NCBI RefSeq assembly: GCF_040219615.1
Contig: NZ_JAVJSE010000010.1
Coordinates: 434,001-498,000 of the forward strand
DNA length: 64,000 bases
Reading direction: 5' to 3'
DNA from: Thalassobaculum_A sp040219615
Lineage (GTDB): Bacteria; Pseudomonadota; Alphaproteobacteria; Thalassobaculales; Thalassobaculaceae
Part shown: positions 8,159 through 16,961 of the stretch, one piece after another
Layout of the letters: each line of letters starts with the position of its first letter
How positions within the stretch are numbered: the first letter of the stretch is position 1
The notes under the pieces: generated by a model
The model's input: the letters and a program-made list of their open reading frames with translations, nothing else
What the model was told of the DNA's origin: nothing
Database searches by the model: none
Made by a program: the position numbers and the translations under genes

Positions 8159-9448
8159 ATGGAGTCCTGGCTGCCCGGCCTCGCCGTCCTGCTCGTCATC
8201 ATGCTCGCCGGCGTGCCGATCGCCATCGCGATGGCGCTGGTCGGCGGCGCCGGGCTGGTGCTGGTCCTCGGCTTCGACGGCGCGATGTTCATCGTCGGCC
8301 AGACCGCCTTCGACACCGGGCTGTCCTACTCGCTGTCGGTGGTGCCGCTGTTCATCCTGATGGGCAACCTGGTCAACCGGGCCGGGCTGTCGGACGAGCT
8401 GTACGCCGCCTGCAACGCCTGGCTCGGCCACAAGCCGGGCGGGCTGGCGCTGGCGACCGCGGTGGCCTGCGGCGGGCTGTCGGCGGTGTGCGGCTCGTCG
8501 CTGGCGACCGCCGCCACCATGGGCAAGGTGGCGCTGCCGCAGATGCGCCGCTACCGCTACGACGACGCGCTGGCGACCGGGGTGATCGCCGCCGGCGGCA
8601 CGCTCGGCATCCTGATCCCGCCGAGCGTGATCCTGGTGCTGTACGGGGTCGCCACCCAGACCGACATCGGCAAGCTGTTCATCGCCGGCATCGTGCCCGG
8701 CATCCTCGGCATCCTCGGCTACATGGCGGCGGTGCGCGTGGTGTGCTGGCGACGCCCGGAGGCCGGCCCGCGCGGCGAGCGGCTGGGATACCGCGAACGG
8801 CTGCGCGCCTCGACCGGCGTCGCCGGCATCCTCGGCCTGTTCGTACTGGTGATCGGCGGCATCTATCTCGGGGTGTTCACCGCCACCGAGGCCGCCGGGA
8901 TCGGTGCCACCGGCGCCCTGGCGATCGCGCTGGTCCGTCGCCGGCTGTCCTGGCGCGACCTGCTGGAGACCCTGTCGGAGACCGCCGCCACCACCACCAT
9001 GATGTTCATGGTGCTGATCGGCGCGCTGATCTTCTCGAACTTCGTGAACGTCGCCGGCATGCCGGGCGCGCTGCAGGCCCTGGTGGAGGCGAGCGACCTG
9101 CCGCCGATGGCGATCCTGGGGATCGTGCTGCTGATCTACCTGGCGCTCGGCATGGTGCTGGAGAGCCTGTCGATGGTGCTGCTGACGGTGCCGATCCTGG
9201 CGCCGCTGATGGCCGGGCTCGGCTTCGACCTGATCTGGTTCGGGATTCTCGTGGTGGTGGTGACCGAGATCAGCCTGATCACCCCGCCGGTCGGCCTGAA
9301 CGTGTTCGTGCTGAAGACCGTGCTGCCGGACGTGCCGATCGGGACGATCTTCCGGGGCATCGTGCCGTTCCTGGTCGCCGACCTGTTCCGGCTGGCGCTG
9401 ATCGCGCTGTTTCCCGCGGTGGTGCTGTTCCTGCCGTCGCTGATGTGA
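8159..9448 (+). CDS. dctM: TRAP transporter large permease, DctM family
   Basis: The 429-residue permease has about 12 membrane segments. DctM signatures seen include PLFILMGNLVNRAGLS, GGLSAVCGSSLATAATMG and LITPPVGLNVFVLK. A GTG sits directly before the ATG at 8159, so the start could be one codon earlier. It completes the carrier with DctP and DctQ despite the intervening repeat, and ends the island. Confidence 0.9.
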   Translation: MESWLPGLAVLLVIMLAGVPIAIAMALVGGAGLVLVLGFDGAMFIVGQTAFDTGLSYSLSVVPLFILMGNLVNRAGLSDELYAACNAWLGHKPGGLALATAVACGGLSAVCGSSLATAATMGKVALPQMRRYRYDDALATGVIAAGGTLGILIPPSVILVLYGVATQTDIGKLFIAGIVPGILGILGYMAAVRVVCWRRPEAGPRGERLGYRERLRASTGVAGILGLFVLVIGGIYLGVFTATEAAGIGATGALAIALVRRRLSWRDLLETLSETAATTTMMFMVLIGALIFSNFVNVAGMPGALQALVEASDLPPMAILGIVLLIYLALGMVLESLSMVLLTVPILAPLMAGLGFDLIWFGILVVVVTEISLITPPVGLNVFVLKTVLPDVPIGTIFRGIVPFLVADLFRLALIALFPAVVLFLPSLM

Positions 9449-9475
9449 CGGATCCGACAGTGCGCGTCCCGCACT

Positions 9476-9505
9476 TTGACCCGGTCCCGTCCCCATCGTT
9501 ACAAT
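9476..9505 (+). promoter_or_regulatory. Sigma-70-like promoter for the multicopper oxidase
   Basis: TTGACC and TACAAT are separated by 18 bases, ending 31 bases before the oxidase ATG. This is the clearest consensus-type promoter in the window and separates the oxidase from the TRAP operon. No CueR-type dyad was recognised in the spacer. Confidence 0.6.
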
Positions 9506-9536
9506 GGCGGCACGGATCGCAGCGGGGGCTGGGAAC

Positions 9537-11252
9537 ATGAAGCGTCGCGATTTTCTACTGACGGGCGCGGCCGCCTGGGTCGTCGCGCCGGCCGTCGCCC
9601 ACGGCCACAGCGGCCACGACCACGGCAAGGCAGGCATGCCGGCCAAGCCGGAGTTGCTGGAGGGAAACCCCTTCGAGGACCTGTCCCCGCTCGCCAACGA
9701 ATCGGTCGCGCCGGGACTGTTCGAGGCGCAGCTGCGCGCCGGTCCGGCGACCGTCCGCTACCTGCCCGGCGTCGAGACCCCGGTGCTGGCCTACAACGAC
9801 CTGTGCCCCGGGCCGATGATCGAGGCCACAGAGGGCGACCGCGTCCGCATCGATTTCCGGAACGGCATCCCGGACCAGCCGTCGACGATCCACTGGCACG
9901 GCATGCAGGTCCCGGCCGACCAGGACGGCAATCCGCAGGACATCGTCGCCAGCGGCTCCGGCCGGTTCTACGAGTTCACCCTGCCCGAGGGCAGCGCCGG
10001 CTCCTACTGGTACCATCCGCATCCGCACGGCCTGACCGCCGAGCAGTTCTACCGCGGCCTCAACGGCGTGTTCCTGGTCAAGCCGAAGGTCGACCCGATC
10101 CCGGCGGCCTACGGCGACACCGTGCTGTTCATGACCGACCTGCGGCTGGCGGCCGACGGCACCATGCCGCCGTCGACGCCGGCCGACATGATGAACGGGC
10201 GGGTCGGCGACCATGTGCTGGTGAACGGGCAGAAGAACCCGCTGCTCGTGGTGTCGGCCGGCACCCGGCGGCGGTTCCGGCTGTACAACGCCATGAACGG
10301 CCGCTACCTGCGCCTGACCTTCGGCGACGCCGCGATGACCGTCATCGGCACCGATGGCGGCCTGCTCGAGGCGCCGGTCCCCGGGGTCTCGGAGGTGCTG
10401 CTGGTACCGGGCGAGCGGATGGAGGTGGTGGTCGCGTTCGACCAGCCGGGCACGGCGACCCTGCGGACCCTGCCCTACGACCGCGGCTGGATGGGCCCCG
10501 GGGTCCCCGACGACGGCGACATGGCCCTGCTGACGGTGGCGGTCACCGCAGCCACGGCGCCGGCCGAAATGCCCCCCCTTCCCGCGGTCCTGCGCAGCAT
10601 TCCGGCGCTCGGCGCCCCGGTGGTGACCCGACGCTTCGAGTTCGGCGAGGTGATGCCGGGCCACATGCACCACGGCGCCGGCCACGGCATGGCCACGATG
10701 GCCGCCGGGGCGAAGCCCGTCGACGCAGCCGCGGGCGGGGCGGCGACCATGACGGGGATGGCCGGCCACGACCATGGTGCCATGATGGCCAAGAGCCCGG
10801 CCGCCGAGACGAAGGCGATGCCGGCCATGGGCGGTCACGACCACGCGGCGATGACCGAGGCCGGCAAGGGCATGGCGGCGACCGGCAACCCGCCGGATCC
10901 CGGCATGGGCATGGCCTTCCAGATCAACGGCAAGACCTTCGACATGCACCGGGTCGACATCCGCCCGAAGGTCGGCGACGTCGAGCTCTGGGAGATCGTG
11001 AACCCGACCGACATGGACCATCCGTTCCACGTCCACGGCACCCAGTTCCAGATCGTCGAGTTCGAGGACGCCGGTGGGGTGCGCAAGCCGCCCTACCGGG
11101 CCTGGAAGGATGTCGTCAACGTCCGGCCGGGCGAGACCGCCCGGTTCCTGATCCGCCAGGACATGCCCGGCCTGCGGCTCTACCACTGCCACATCCTCGA
11201 GCACGGCCAGCTCGGCATGATGGCCAACGCCGAGGTGGTGGCGGTCGGCTGA
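9537..11252 (+). CDS. Multicopper oxidase (CueO/CopA-type), Tat-exported, His/Met-rich
   Basis: The 571-residue periplasmic cuproxidase begins with a Tat signal (MKRRDFLLTG). Copper-binding motifs are complete: HWHG (119-122), YHPHPHG (about 159-165), HPFHVHG near residue 500 and the C-terminal HCHILEH that joins type 1 and type 3 sites. Residues 380-460 form a Met/His-rich insert with repeated GHDHGAMM-like units, and GHSGHDHGKAGM follows the signal, typical of enzymes that oxidise Cu(I) or bind excess copper. It has its own promoter. An in-frame ATG at 9504 would hide the Tat signal and overlap the -10 box, so 9537 was chosen. Confidence 0.9.
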   Translation: MKRRDFLLTGAAAWVVAPAVAHGHSGHDHGKAGMPAKPELLEGNPFEDLSPLANESVAPGLFEAQLRAGPATVRYLPGVETPVLAYNDLCPGPMIEATEGDRVRIDFRNGIPDQPSTIHWHGMQVPADQDGNPQDIVASGSGRFYEFTLPEGSAGSYWYHPHPHGLTAEQFYRGLNGVFLVKPKVDPIPAAYGDTVLFMTDLRLAADGTMPPSTPADMMNGRVGDHVLVNGQKNPLLVVSAGTRRRFRLYNAMNGRYLRLTFGDAAMTVIGTDGGLLEAPVPGVSEVLLVPGERMEVVVAFDQPGTATLRTLPYDRGWMGPGVPDDGDMALLTVAVTAATAPAEMPPLPAVLRSIPALGAPVVTRRFEFGEVMPGHMHHGAGHGMATMAAGAKPVDAAAGGAATMTGMAGHDHGAMMAKSPAAETKAMPAMGGHDHAAMTEAGKGMAATGNPPDPGMGMAFQINGKTFDMHRVDIRPKVGDVELWEIVNPTDMDHPFHVHGTQFQIVEFEDAGGVRKPPYRAWKDVVNVRPGETARFLIRQDMPGLRLYHCHILEHGQLGMMANAEVVAVG

Positions 11253-11275
11253 GCGCCCGTCCCAGGGGGGGGCCG

Positions 11276-12067
11276 ATGCGACCCGAAGGAAACTCCCGGC
11301 CGGACTTGCCGGCGGTGGACGCCGGCCGGCCCGGCACCGATGGCGGCGCCGCCGAGAGCCGGCTGGTCGGCCGGGCCGCCCGCAACAACGCGCTCTGGTG
11401 CGATGCGGTCTGCACGGCGCATGGCGCGGCCGGCGAGTTTCACGATACGGTCTGGCTCAACCGGCGGGGTACCCCGCGACTCTACCCCGACCTGGTGACG
11501 TTGCAGGACGCGGCCGTCGATCAGATCGATACCGTGGCCGCCCTTCTCGACAGCCCGCGCCCGGGCGGATGGGCGGTGAAGGACAGCTTCGGCCGTCTCG
11601 ACCTCGATGCCCTGGGCTTCGCCGCGCTGTTCGATGCCGAGTGGATCCATCTCGCGGGCGACTGCGGGGCTGCGCCGCCCGACGGAGGCCGATTCAGATG
11701 GCGAGCCGCGAAGGATGCGGCAGGCGTCGCCGGCTGGGAAAATGCCTGGGCCGGCCGACCGGAAGCCGCTTCGATCTTCGCCGGACGCCTGTCCCCGGAT
11801 GCCGGCATCCGGTTCCTGCTGGCCGTCGAAGGCGACCGCCCGATCGGCGGCGGTATCCTCTATCGCGGCGCAGGGGTCGTCGGGCTCTCGAACGTGTTCG
11901 CCGAGGACGGCCGGCTGGACGGGATCTGGGCCGGTCTCGTCGCCGAGGCCCGGGCCGCGTTCCCTGGCCCGCCGCTGGTCGGCTACGAACACGGCGACCA
12001 ATTGGGCGCCGCCCGGCGGGCCGGATTCGCGTCGATCGGCGGCCTGAGGGTCTGGTACCGCTCCTGA
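11276..12067 (+). CDS. Uncharacterised protein with GNAT-like C-terminal half
   Basis: The 263-residue protein starts after a long G-run ribosome site, 23 bases beyond the oxidase. The N-terminal half (WCDAVCTAHG, LYPDLVTLQD, WAVKDSFGRLDLDALGF) has no family I recognise. The C-terminal half (ILYRGAGVVGLSNVFAEDG, GYEHGDQLGAARRAGF) resembles the last strands of a GNAT acetyltransferase, as in proteins that test a target amino acid against a two-lobed GNAT. Function is unknown; a link to copper is only positional. Confidence 0.6.
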   Translation: MRPEGNSRPDLPAVDAGRPGTDGGAAESRLVGRAARNNALWCDAVCTAHGAAGEFHDTVWLNRRGTPRLYPDLVTLQDAAVDQIDTVAALLDSPRPGGWAVKDSFGRLDLDALGFAALFDAEWIHLAGDCGAAPPDGGRFRWRAAKDAAGVAGWENAWAGRPEAASIFAGRLSPDAGIRFLLAVEGDRPIGGGILYRGAGVVGLSNVFAEDGRLDGIWAGLVAEARAAFPGPPLVGYEHGDQLGAARRAGFASIGGLRVWYRS

Positions 12068-12191
12068 CGCCGCAGCGCCGGCGATACGTCCGGAACCGCC
12101 GCGCCCGGGTCGGCCGGACTAGGTATATTCAACAGGCGGGCACAAAATCCTGTGATCGCTAACGCTCTCTTCACCAGAGATTGCTAGAACA

Positions 12192-12217
12192 CCGTCAAGA
12201 CGACCCTTCCTTGACGG
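12192..12217. promoter_or_regulatory. Inverted repeat in the leader of a small secreted-protein gene
   Basis: CCGTCAAG and CTTGACGG are perfect inverse copies around 10 bases, ending 10 bases before the next ATG. It could be an operator or a 5'-UTR hairpin close to the ribosome site. Upstream, 12068-12191 is relatively AT-rich with nothing else recognised. Confidence 0.4.
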
Positions 12218-12227
12218 AACAGCGATC

Positions 12228-12587
12228 ATGGTCACCCGGAATCCGGCGGTTCGCGCCGGATGCTGCCACATCCATTCTTTTCCCTGCAGGGCCCTGGTGG
12301 TCGGCCTGCTCGTGCTGGCGTGCCTGCTGCCGGCCGTCGCCTCCGCGGCGAGGCAGCACTACGTCATCCACGCACCGATCCGACAGGTGCTGGAAGCCGC
12401 CGAGGATTCCCGTGCGCTCTGCCACCAGCCGGGCCCCGCGAACGATCACCTGGTCCTGTTCATGCCGGTGCCGACCCGGACGATCCCGGTCTACTGGCAC
12501 CCTCGCGCCGACCGGTTCATCCAGTATCCGGGGACGACCGGATGCGTCATCTGGAAGCGCCGCAACGCCGCCGCGGGCGGCAGCTAA
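12228..12587 (+). CDS. Small putative secreted protein, unknown
   Basis: A 119-residue product with a hydrophobic export signal (RALVVGLLVLACLLPAVASA, cleavage near residue 40) and a short mature part containing two Cys (one in RALCHQ, one in TGCVIW). No family was recognised. The frame ends convergently with the LysE gene, sharing four bases. The signal-like segment and leader palindrome support a real gene. Confidence 0.5.
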   Translation: MVTRNPAVRAGCCHIHSFPCRALVVGLLVLACLLPAVASAARQHYVIHAPIRQVLEAAEDSRALCHQPGPANDHLVLFMPVPTRTIPVYWHPRADRFIQYPGTTGCVIWKRRNAAAGGS

Positions 12588-13216
12588 CGCCGCGCGTCGG
12601 CCGCCATCCGCACCGCCAGTGCGGCCAGCACCGTACCCATCAGCCAGCGCTGCACGGCGAACCAGGCCGGCCGTCGCGCCAGGAAGCCGGCGATCGAGCC
12701 GGCGGCCAGCGCGATCGCCGCGTTCACGGTTACGCTGACCGCGATCTGCACCGACCCCAGCAGCAGCGACTGCACCAGCACGCTGCCCTTCGCCGGGTCG
12801 ACGAACTGCGGCAGCAGGGACAGGTACAGCACTGCGATCTTCGGGTTCAGCAGGTTGGTCAGCAGCCCCATGAGGAACAGCCGGCCGAGCCCGTCGGGCG
12901 GCAGGACGCGGACCTGGAACGGCGACCGGCCGCCGGGCCGAACCGCCTGCCAGGCCAGGTACAGCAGGTAGCCGGCCCCGGCCAGCCGCAGCGCGTCGTA
13001 GGCATAGGGCACCGCCAGCACCAGTGCGGTGATTCCGAAGGCGGCGCACAGCATGTAGACCAAGAACCCGAGCGCCACGCCGCCGAGCGAGACCAGCCCG
13101 GCCGCCGGGCCCTGGCAGATCGAGCGCGAGATCAGGTAGATCATGTTCGGCCCCGGCGTCAGCACCATGCCGAGCGCGATCAGGGCGAAGGCGGCGACGG
13201 CCGCGAGGTCGATCAT
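12584..13216 (-). CDS. LysE family translocator
   Basis: A 210-residue inner-membrane exporter of the LysE/RhtB superfamily with about six membrane segments. The signature MVLTPGPNMIYLISRSICQG lies near the N-terminus, and LLNPKIAVLYLSLLPQFV in the middle is the second family motif. Such proteins export amino acids. It starts 11 bases after the EamA gene on the same strand, so both are probably one unit. Confidence 0.9.
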   Translation of the reverse strand: MIDLAAVAAFALIALGMVLTPGPNMIYLISRSICQGPAAGLVSLGGVALGFLVYMLCAAFGITALVLAVPYAYDALRLAGAGYLLYLAWQAVRPGGRSPFQVRVLPPDGLGRLFLMGLLTNLLNPKIAVLYLSLLPQFVDPAKGSVLVQSLLLGSVQIAVSVTVNAAIALAAGSIAGFLARRPAWFAVQRWLMGTVLAALAVRMAADARR

Positions 13217-13227
13217 CGCGAAGGACC

Positions 13228-14133
13228 TCAGCCGGCGAAGCGTCTGGCGCCGGCGACGCACAGCACCACCGCGACGGCCGCCGCCAGCAGCGGCCAGCCG
13301 ACCGTCTCGCCCAGCAGCAGGGCGGCCAGCGCGAAGCCCAGGAAGGGCTGCAGCAGCTGCAGCTGGCCGACCGCGGCGATGCCGCCCTGGGCCAGGCCGC
13401 GGTACCAGAACACGAAGCCGATCAGCATGCTGAACAGCGCCACGTAGCCGAGCGCCAGCCAGCCGGACGGGCCGACGCCGTCCCACGACTCCGGTCGGGT
13501 CAGCACCGCCGCCGGCAGCATGGCGGGGAGCGACAGCAGCAGCGCCCAGCTGATCACCTGCCAGCCGCCGAGCCGGCGCGACAGCCGGCCGCCTTCGGCA
13601 TAGCCGAGGCCGCAGACCACCACCGCCAGCAGCATCAGTCCGTCGCCGACCAGCGAGGCGTCGCCGCCGCCGCGCAGGGCATAGCCGGCGACGATCGCCG
13701 AGCCGGCGAGCGAGAACGCCCAGAACGCCGGCCGCGGCCGCTCGCCGCCGCGGATCGCCCCGAAGACCGCGGTCGCGATCGGCAGCAGGCCGATGAACAC
13801 GATGGCGTGCGCCGACGTCACATGCCCCAGCGCCAGCGCGGTCAGCAGCGGGAAGCCGACGACCACCCCGAGAGCGACGATGACCAGGGAGACCAGGTCG
13901 CCGCGGGTCGGACGTGGCGGCCGCAGTACCGCCAGCAGCAGGATCGCGACGATGCCGGCGATGGCGGCGCGGGCCAGGGTGAGGAACAGCGGGTCGAAGG
14001 CCGCCACCGCGATCTTGGTGGCCGGCAGCGAGCCCGCGAATATGGCGACGCCGGCGAGGCCGTTGGCCCAGGCGGCGGCCGCGCGCGCCGGCGGCGCGAC
14101 AGTCATCGGAATGGCGTTCATGCCGGCGATCAT
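13228..14133 (-). CDS. EamA/DMT family transporter
   Basis: The 301-residue protein has ten membrane segments in two EamA repeats (SLPATKIAVAAFDPLFLTLA in the first, LGYVALFSMLIGFVFWYRGL in the second). DMT members export metabolites or amino acids. It diverges from a MocR regulator gene with a palindrome in the 77-base gap, a common layout in which the regulator controls the carrier. An alternative Met lies four codons in. Confidence 0.85.
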   Translation of the reverse strand: MIAGMNAIPMTVAPPARAAAAWANGLAGVAIFAGSLPATKIAVAAFDPLFLTLARAAIAGIVAILLLAVLRPPRPTRGDLVSLVIVALGVVVGFPLLTALALGHVTSAHAIVFIGLLPIATAVFGAIRGGERPRPAFWAFSLAGSAIVAGYALRGGGDASLVGDGLMLLAVVVCGLGYAEGGRLSRRLGGWQVISWALLLSLPAMLPAAVLTRPESWDGVGPSGWLALGYVALFSMLIGFVFWYRGLAQGGIAAVGQLQLLQPFLGFALAALLLGETVGWPLLAAAVAVVLCVAGARRFAG

Positions 14134-14167
14134 GACCGGCGATGCGGCCGGGCGACAGGGACGCTAT

Positions 14168-14191
14168 AGTACGGTCTGGCCAAACTGTACT
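14168..14191. promoter_or_regulatory. Inverted repeat, candidate MocR operator
   Basis: AGTACGGT and ACTGTACT form 8-base arms with one mismatch around 8 bases, in the divergent promoter between the EamA and MocR genes. A TATAGT -10-like element overlaps its left edge. Confidence 0.45.
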
Positions 14192-14210
14192 GGTCCAAGG
14201 AGGAGTACGG

Positions 14211-15632
14211 ATGCCGGCGATGCCTTCCGTGCCCGCGTCCGGCGGGACCCTGGTCGAGGCGGTGATGGCGGAGATCCGCCGGCGCATCGAGACCCGCTCC
14301 CTGGCACCGGGCGCGCGGGTCCCGTCGCTGCGCCGGCTGGCCGGGACGCTCGGCGTGTCGAAGTCGACCGTGGTCGAGGCCTATGACCGGCTGGCCGCCG
14401 AGGGCGCGATCACCGCCCGGCCGGGCTCCGGCTTCTACGTCACCCGGCGCACCCGGCCGCTGTCGCTGGCGACCGGCCCGCGCCGAGCCGACCCGACCAT
14501 CGATCCGCTGTGGATCATGCGGCAGTCGCTGGATCCCGCGTCCCAGCGGCAAGGCGGGGTGGCCCGGCCGGGGTGCGGCTGGCTGCCGACCGACTGGCTG
14601 CCGGACGCGGCGCTGCGCCGGGCGATGCGGGCGCTGGCCCGCGACACCGGCGCCGACCTCGCGGAGTACGACAGCCCGCTCGGCTTCGCGCCGCTGCGCC
14701 GCCACCTCGCCGACCGCCTGGACGGCCGTGGCATCGAGGCCGGCCCGGACCGCATCCTGCTGACCGATTCCGGCACCCAGGCGATCGACCTGGTGTGCCG
14801 CTTCCTGCTGCAGCCGGGCGACACGGTGCTGCTCGACGACCCCTGCTACTTCAACTTCCAGGCCATCCTGCGGGCGCACCGGGCGACCGTGGTCGGCGTG
14901 CCCTACACCCCGGCCGGACCGGACCTGGAGGCCTTCGAGCGGGCCGCCGCCGAGCACCGGCCGCGGCTGTACGTGACCAACGCCACCCTGCACAACCCGA
15001 CCGGCGCCTGCCTGCCGGCCGCCAGCGTGCACCGGCTGCTGAAGCTGGCCGAGGCCCACGACATGGTGATCGTCGAGGACGACATCTTCGCCGATTTCGA
15101 GACCGCGCCGGCGCCCCGGCTGGCCGCCTTCGACGGGCTGGAGCGCGTGGTCCATGTCGGCAGCTTCTCCAAGACCCTGTCGGCGGCGGTGCGCAGCGGC
15201 TTCGTCGCGGCGCGAGGCGACTGGATCGACGGCATGGCCGACCTCAAGCTGGCGGCGATGTTCGGCAACGGCGCGATGGCGGCGCAGCTTGTCCACCGCC
15301 TGCTGGTCGACGGCAGCTACCGCCGGCACATGGACGGGCTGCGCGGCCGGCTGGCCAGGGCGATGGGCGAGACCGCGCGGCGGCTGGAGTGCGCCGGGCT
15401 GACCCTGTGGACCGAACCGCGCGCCGGCATGTTCCTGTGGGCCCGGCTGCCCGACGGCCTGGACTCCGCCGAGGTCGCCCGCCGGGCGCTCGGGCACGGC
15501 GTCGTGCTGGCCCCCGGCAACGTGTTCAGCCCGTCCGGGTCGGCCGCAAGCTACCTGCGCTTCAACGCCGCGCAGAGCGGGTCGCCGCGGGTCTTCGAGG
15601 TGCTGAAGCGCGCGATGGAAGAGGCGGCCTGA
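14211..15632 (+). CDS. MocR-type GntR regulator with aminotransferase domain
   Basis: The 473-residue protein has a GntR winged helix (about 10-80, VPSLRRLAGTLGVSKSTVVEAYDRL, ending in the GSGFYV wing) fused to a fold-type I aminotransferase domain. The PLP Lys is Lys321 in GSFSKT, with NPTG and EDDIFADF motifs before it. MocR proteins sense PLP or amino compounds and regulate transport or metabolism genes. AAGGAGG lies 8 bases before the ATG. The divergent EamA/LysE exporters are the likely targets. Confidence 0.88.
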   Translation: MPAMPSVPASGGTLVEAVMAEIRRRIETRSLAPGARVPSLRRLAGTLGVSKSTVVEAYDRLAAEGAITARPGSGFYVTRRTRPLSLATGPRRADPTIDPLWIMRQSLDPASQRQGGVARPGCGWLPTDWLPDAALRRAMRALARDTGADLAEYDSPLGFAPLRRHLADRLDGRGIEAGPDRILLTDSGTQAIDLVCRFLLQPGDTVLLDDPCYFNFQAILRAHRATVVGVPYTPAGPDLEAFERAAAEHRPRLYVTNATLHNPTGACLPAASVHRLLKLAEAHDMVIVEDDIFADFETAPAPRLAAFDGLERVVHVGSFSKTLSAAVRSGFVAARGDWIDGMADLKLAAMFGNGAMAAQLVHRLLVDGSYRRHMDGLRGRLARAMGETARRLECAGLTLWTEPRAGMFLWARLPDGLDSAEVARRALGHGVVLAPGNVFSPSGSAASYLRFNAAQSGSPRVFEVLKRAMEEAA

Positions 15633-15633
15633 C

Positions 15634-15782
15634 GCCCGTCGCGCCGTGGGTTGCCGGATCAGTTCCGCCGTCGGCGGTTCTGTCCGGAATGACGGCAAAG
15701 AGTGGAACCGACGATCATCCCCCCTCTCGGTCGTCATTCCGGGCAAGCGCAGCGCGACCCGGCAACCCACGAAGCGGCGGGC
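15634..15782. repeat. Dispersed palindromic repeat, copy 3
   Basis: The outer arms read GTGGGTTGCCGG and CCGGCAACCCAC. Both differ from the other copies at the same position in a pairing-preserving way. Inner arms are GTCCGGAATGACG and CGTCATTCCGG. It lies between convergent genes. Confidence 0.8.
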
Positions 15783-15785
15783 ATC

Positions 15786-16961
15786 TCACCGCGCCGGCAG
15801 CGCCGCCTCGACGAGGCCGACCCACCAGGCCGCCCCGGGCGCCAGGGCGTCGTCGTTGAAGTCGTAGTACTGGCCGTGCAGGCCGCGGCCGCGGCCGGCG
15901 TCGCCGCCGTTGCCGAGGAAGGCGAAGCAGCCTTCCCTGACCGCCAGCATGCGGGCGAAGTCCTCGGCCCCGCCGATCGGCCGGCAGTCCGGGTCGACGT
16001 TGCCGTCGCCCAGCACGTCGCGCGCCGTGCGCACCACCAGGTCGGTGGCCTCGGCGGTGTTGATGGTCGGCACGAAGGAGTTGCCGTACTCGACCTCGCA
16101 GGTGGCGCCATGGGCGGCGCAGACCCCGGCCGCGATCCGCCGCATCAGCGCCTCGACCCGCTGCTGGTGCGCCGGCAGGAAGGTGCGCACGTCGCCGCGG
16201 ATCCAGGCGGTCGACGGGATCACGTTGCGGACCCCGTCGGTGGTGATCTCGGTGGCCGACACCACGACCGCGTCCGACGGCCCGAAGCCGCGCGCCACGA
16301 TGGTCTGCAGCGCCATCACCACCTCGGCGGCGATCACGATGGGATCGATCGTGTTCTGCGGCGCCGAGGCGTGGCCGCCGGCGCCGTGGATGACGATCTC
16401 GAAATTGTCCTCGCTGGCCATGATCGGCCCGGTACGGACCGCGAGTTGGCCGACCGGCAGCCCCGGCATGTTGTGGATGCCGAACACCTGGTCGACGCCG
16501 AAGCGCTCGAAAAGCCCGTCGTCGATCATCGCCTGGGCGCCGCGGCCGTGCTCCTCGGCCGGCTGGAAGATGAATACCGCGGTGCCGTCGAAACGCCCGT
16601 CGGCTGCCAGATGCCCGGCGGCGCCGAGCAGCATGGCGGTGTGGCCGTCATGGCCGCAGGCATGCATCACCCCGTCGGTCGCGGACCGGTGGGCGAAGTC
16701 GTTCTTCTCGACGATCGGCAGGGCGTCGATGTCGGCGCGCAGGCCGACCGCCCGGTTCGACGCGCCGCGCCGCAGCACGCCGACCACCCCGGTGCCGCCG
16801 ATGCCGGTGTGGACCTCCAGGCCGAAGGCGGCCAGCCGCTCGGCGATCAGCCGGCTGGTCCGGACCTCCTGGAAGCCGAGCTCCGGGTGCCGGTGGAAGT
16901 CGCGGCGCCACTCGGTCATCGCCGCCACCAGCTCGGACGGCAGGTCCTGCGGGCGGGTCAT
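15786..16961 (-). CDS. M20 family amidohydrolase (hippurate hydrolase-like)
   Basis: The 391-residue di-metal amidohydrolase carries HRHPELGFQE, metal ligands Cys102 and His104 in HACGHDGHTAM, the Glu pair in PAEEHGRG (136-137), His163 in HNMPG and a late His in GLHGQYYDF. The family cleaves N-acyl amino acids or amidated side chains. The ATG overlaps the stop of a diaminopropionate ammonia-lyase gene by 4 bases, so the two are coupled. That pairing suggests release of an acyl group from an N-acyl-2,3-diaminopropionate before lysis. Confidence 0.88.
   Translation of the reverse strand: MTRPQDLPSELVAAMTEWRRDFHRHPELGFQEVRTSRLIAERLAAFGLEVHTGIGGTGVVGVLRRGASNRAVGLRADIDALPIVEKNDFAHRSATDGVMHACGHDGHTAMLLGAAGHLAADGRFDGTAVFIFQPAEEHGRGAQAMIDDGLFERFGVDQVFGIHNMPGLPVGQLAVRTGPIMASEDNFEIVIHGAGGHASAPQNTIDPIVIAAEVVMALQTIVARGFGPSDAVVVSATEITTDGVRNVIPSTAWIRGDVRTFLPAHQQRVEALMRRIAAGVCAAHGATCEVEYGNSFVPTINTAEATDLVVRTARDVLGDGNVDPDCRPIGGAEDFARMLAVREGCFAFLGNGGDAGRGRGLHGQYYDFNDDALAPGAAWWVGLVEAALPAR

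Noticed and set aside
12228..12587. A second bufferin precursor
   Set aside because: It has an export signal and Cys, but not the EKCYG/CAGTS core pattern, and no MNIO gene is adjacent.
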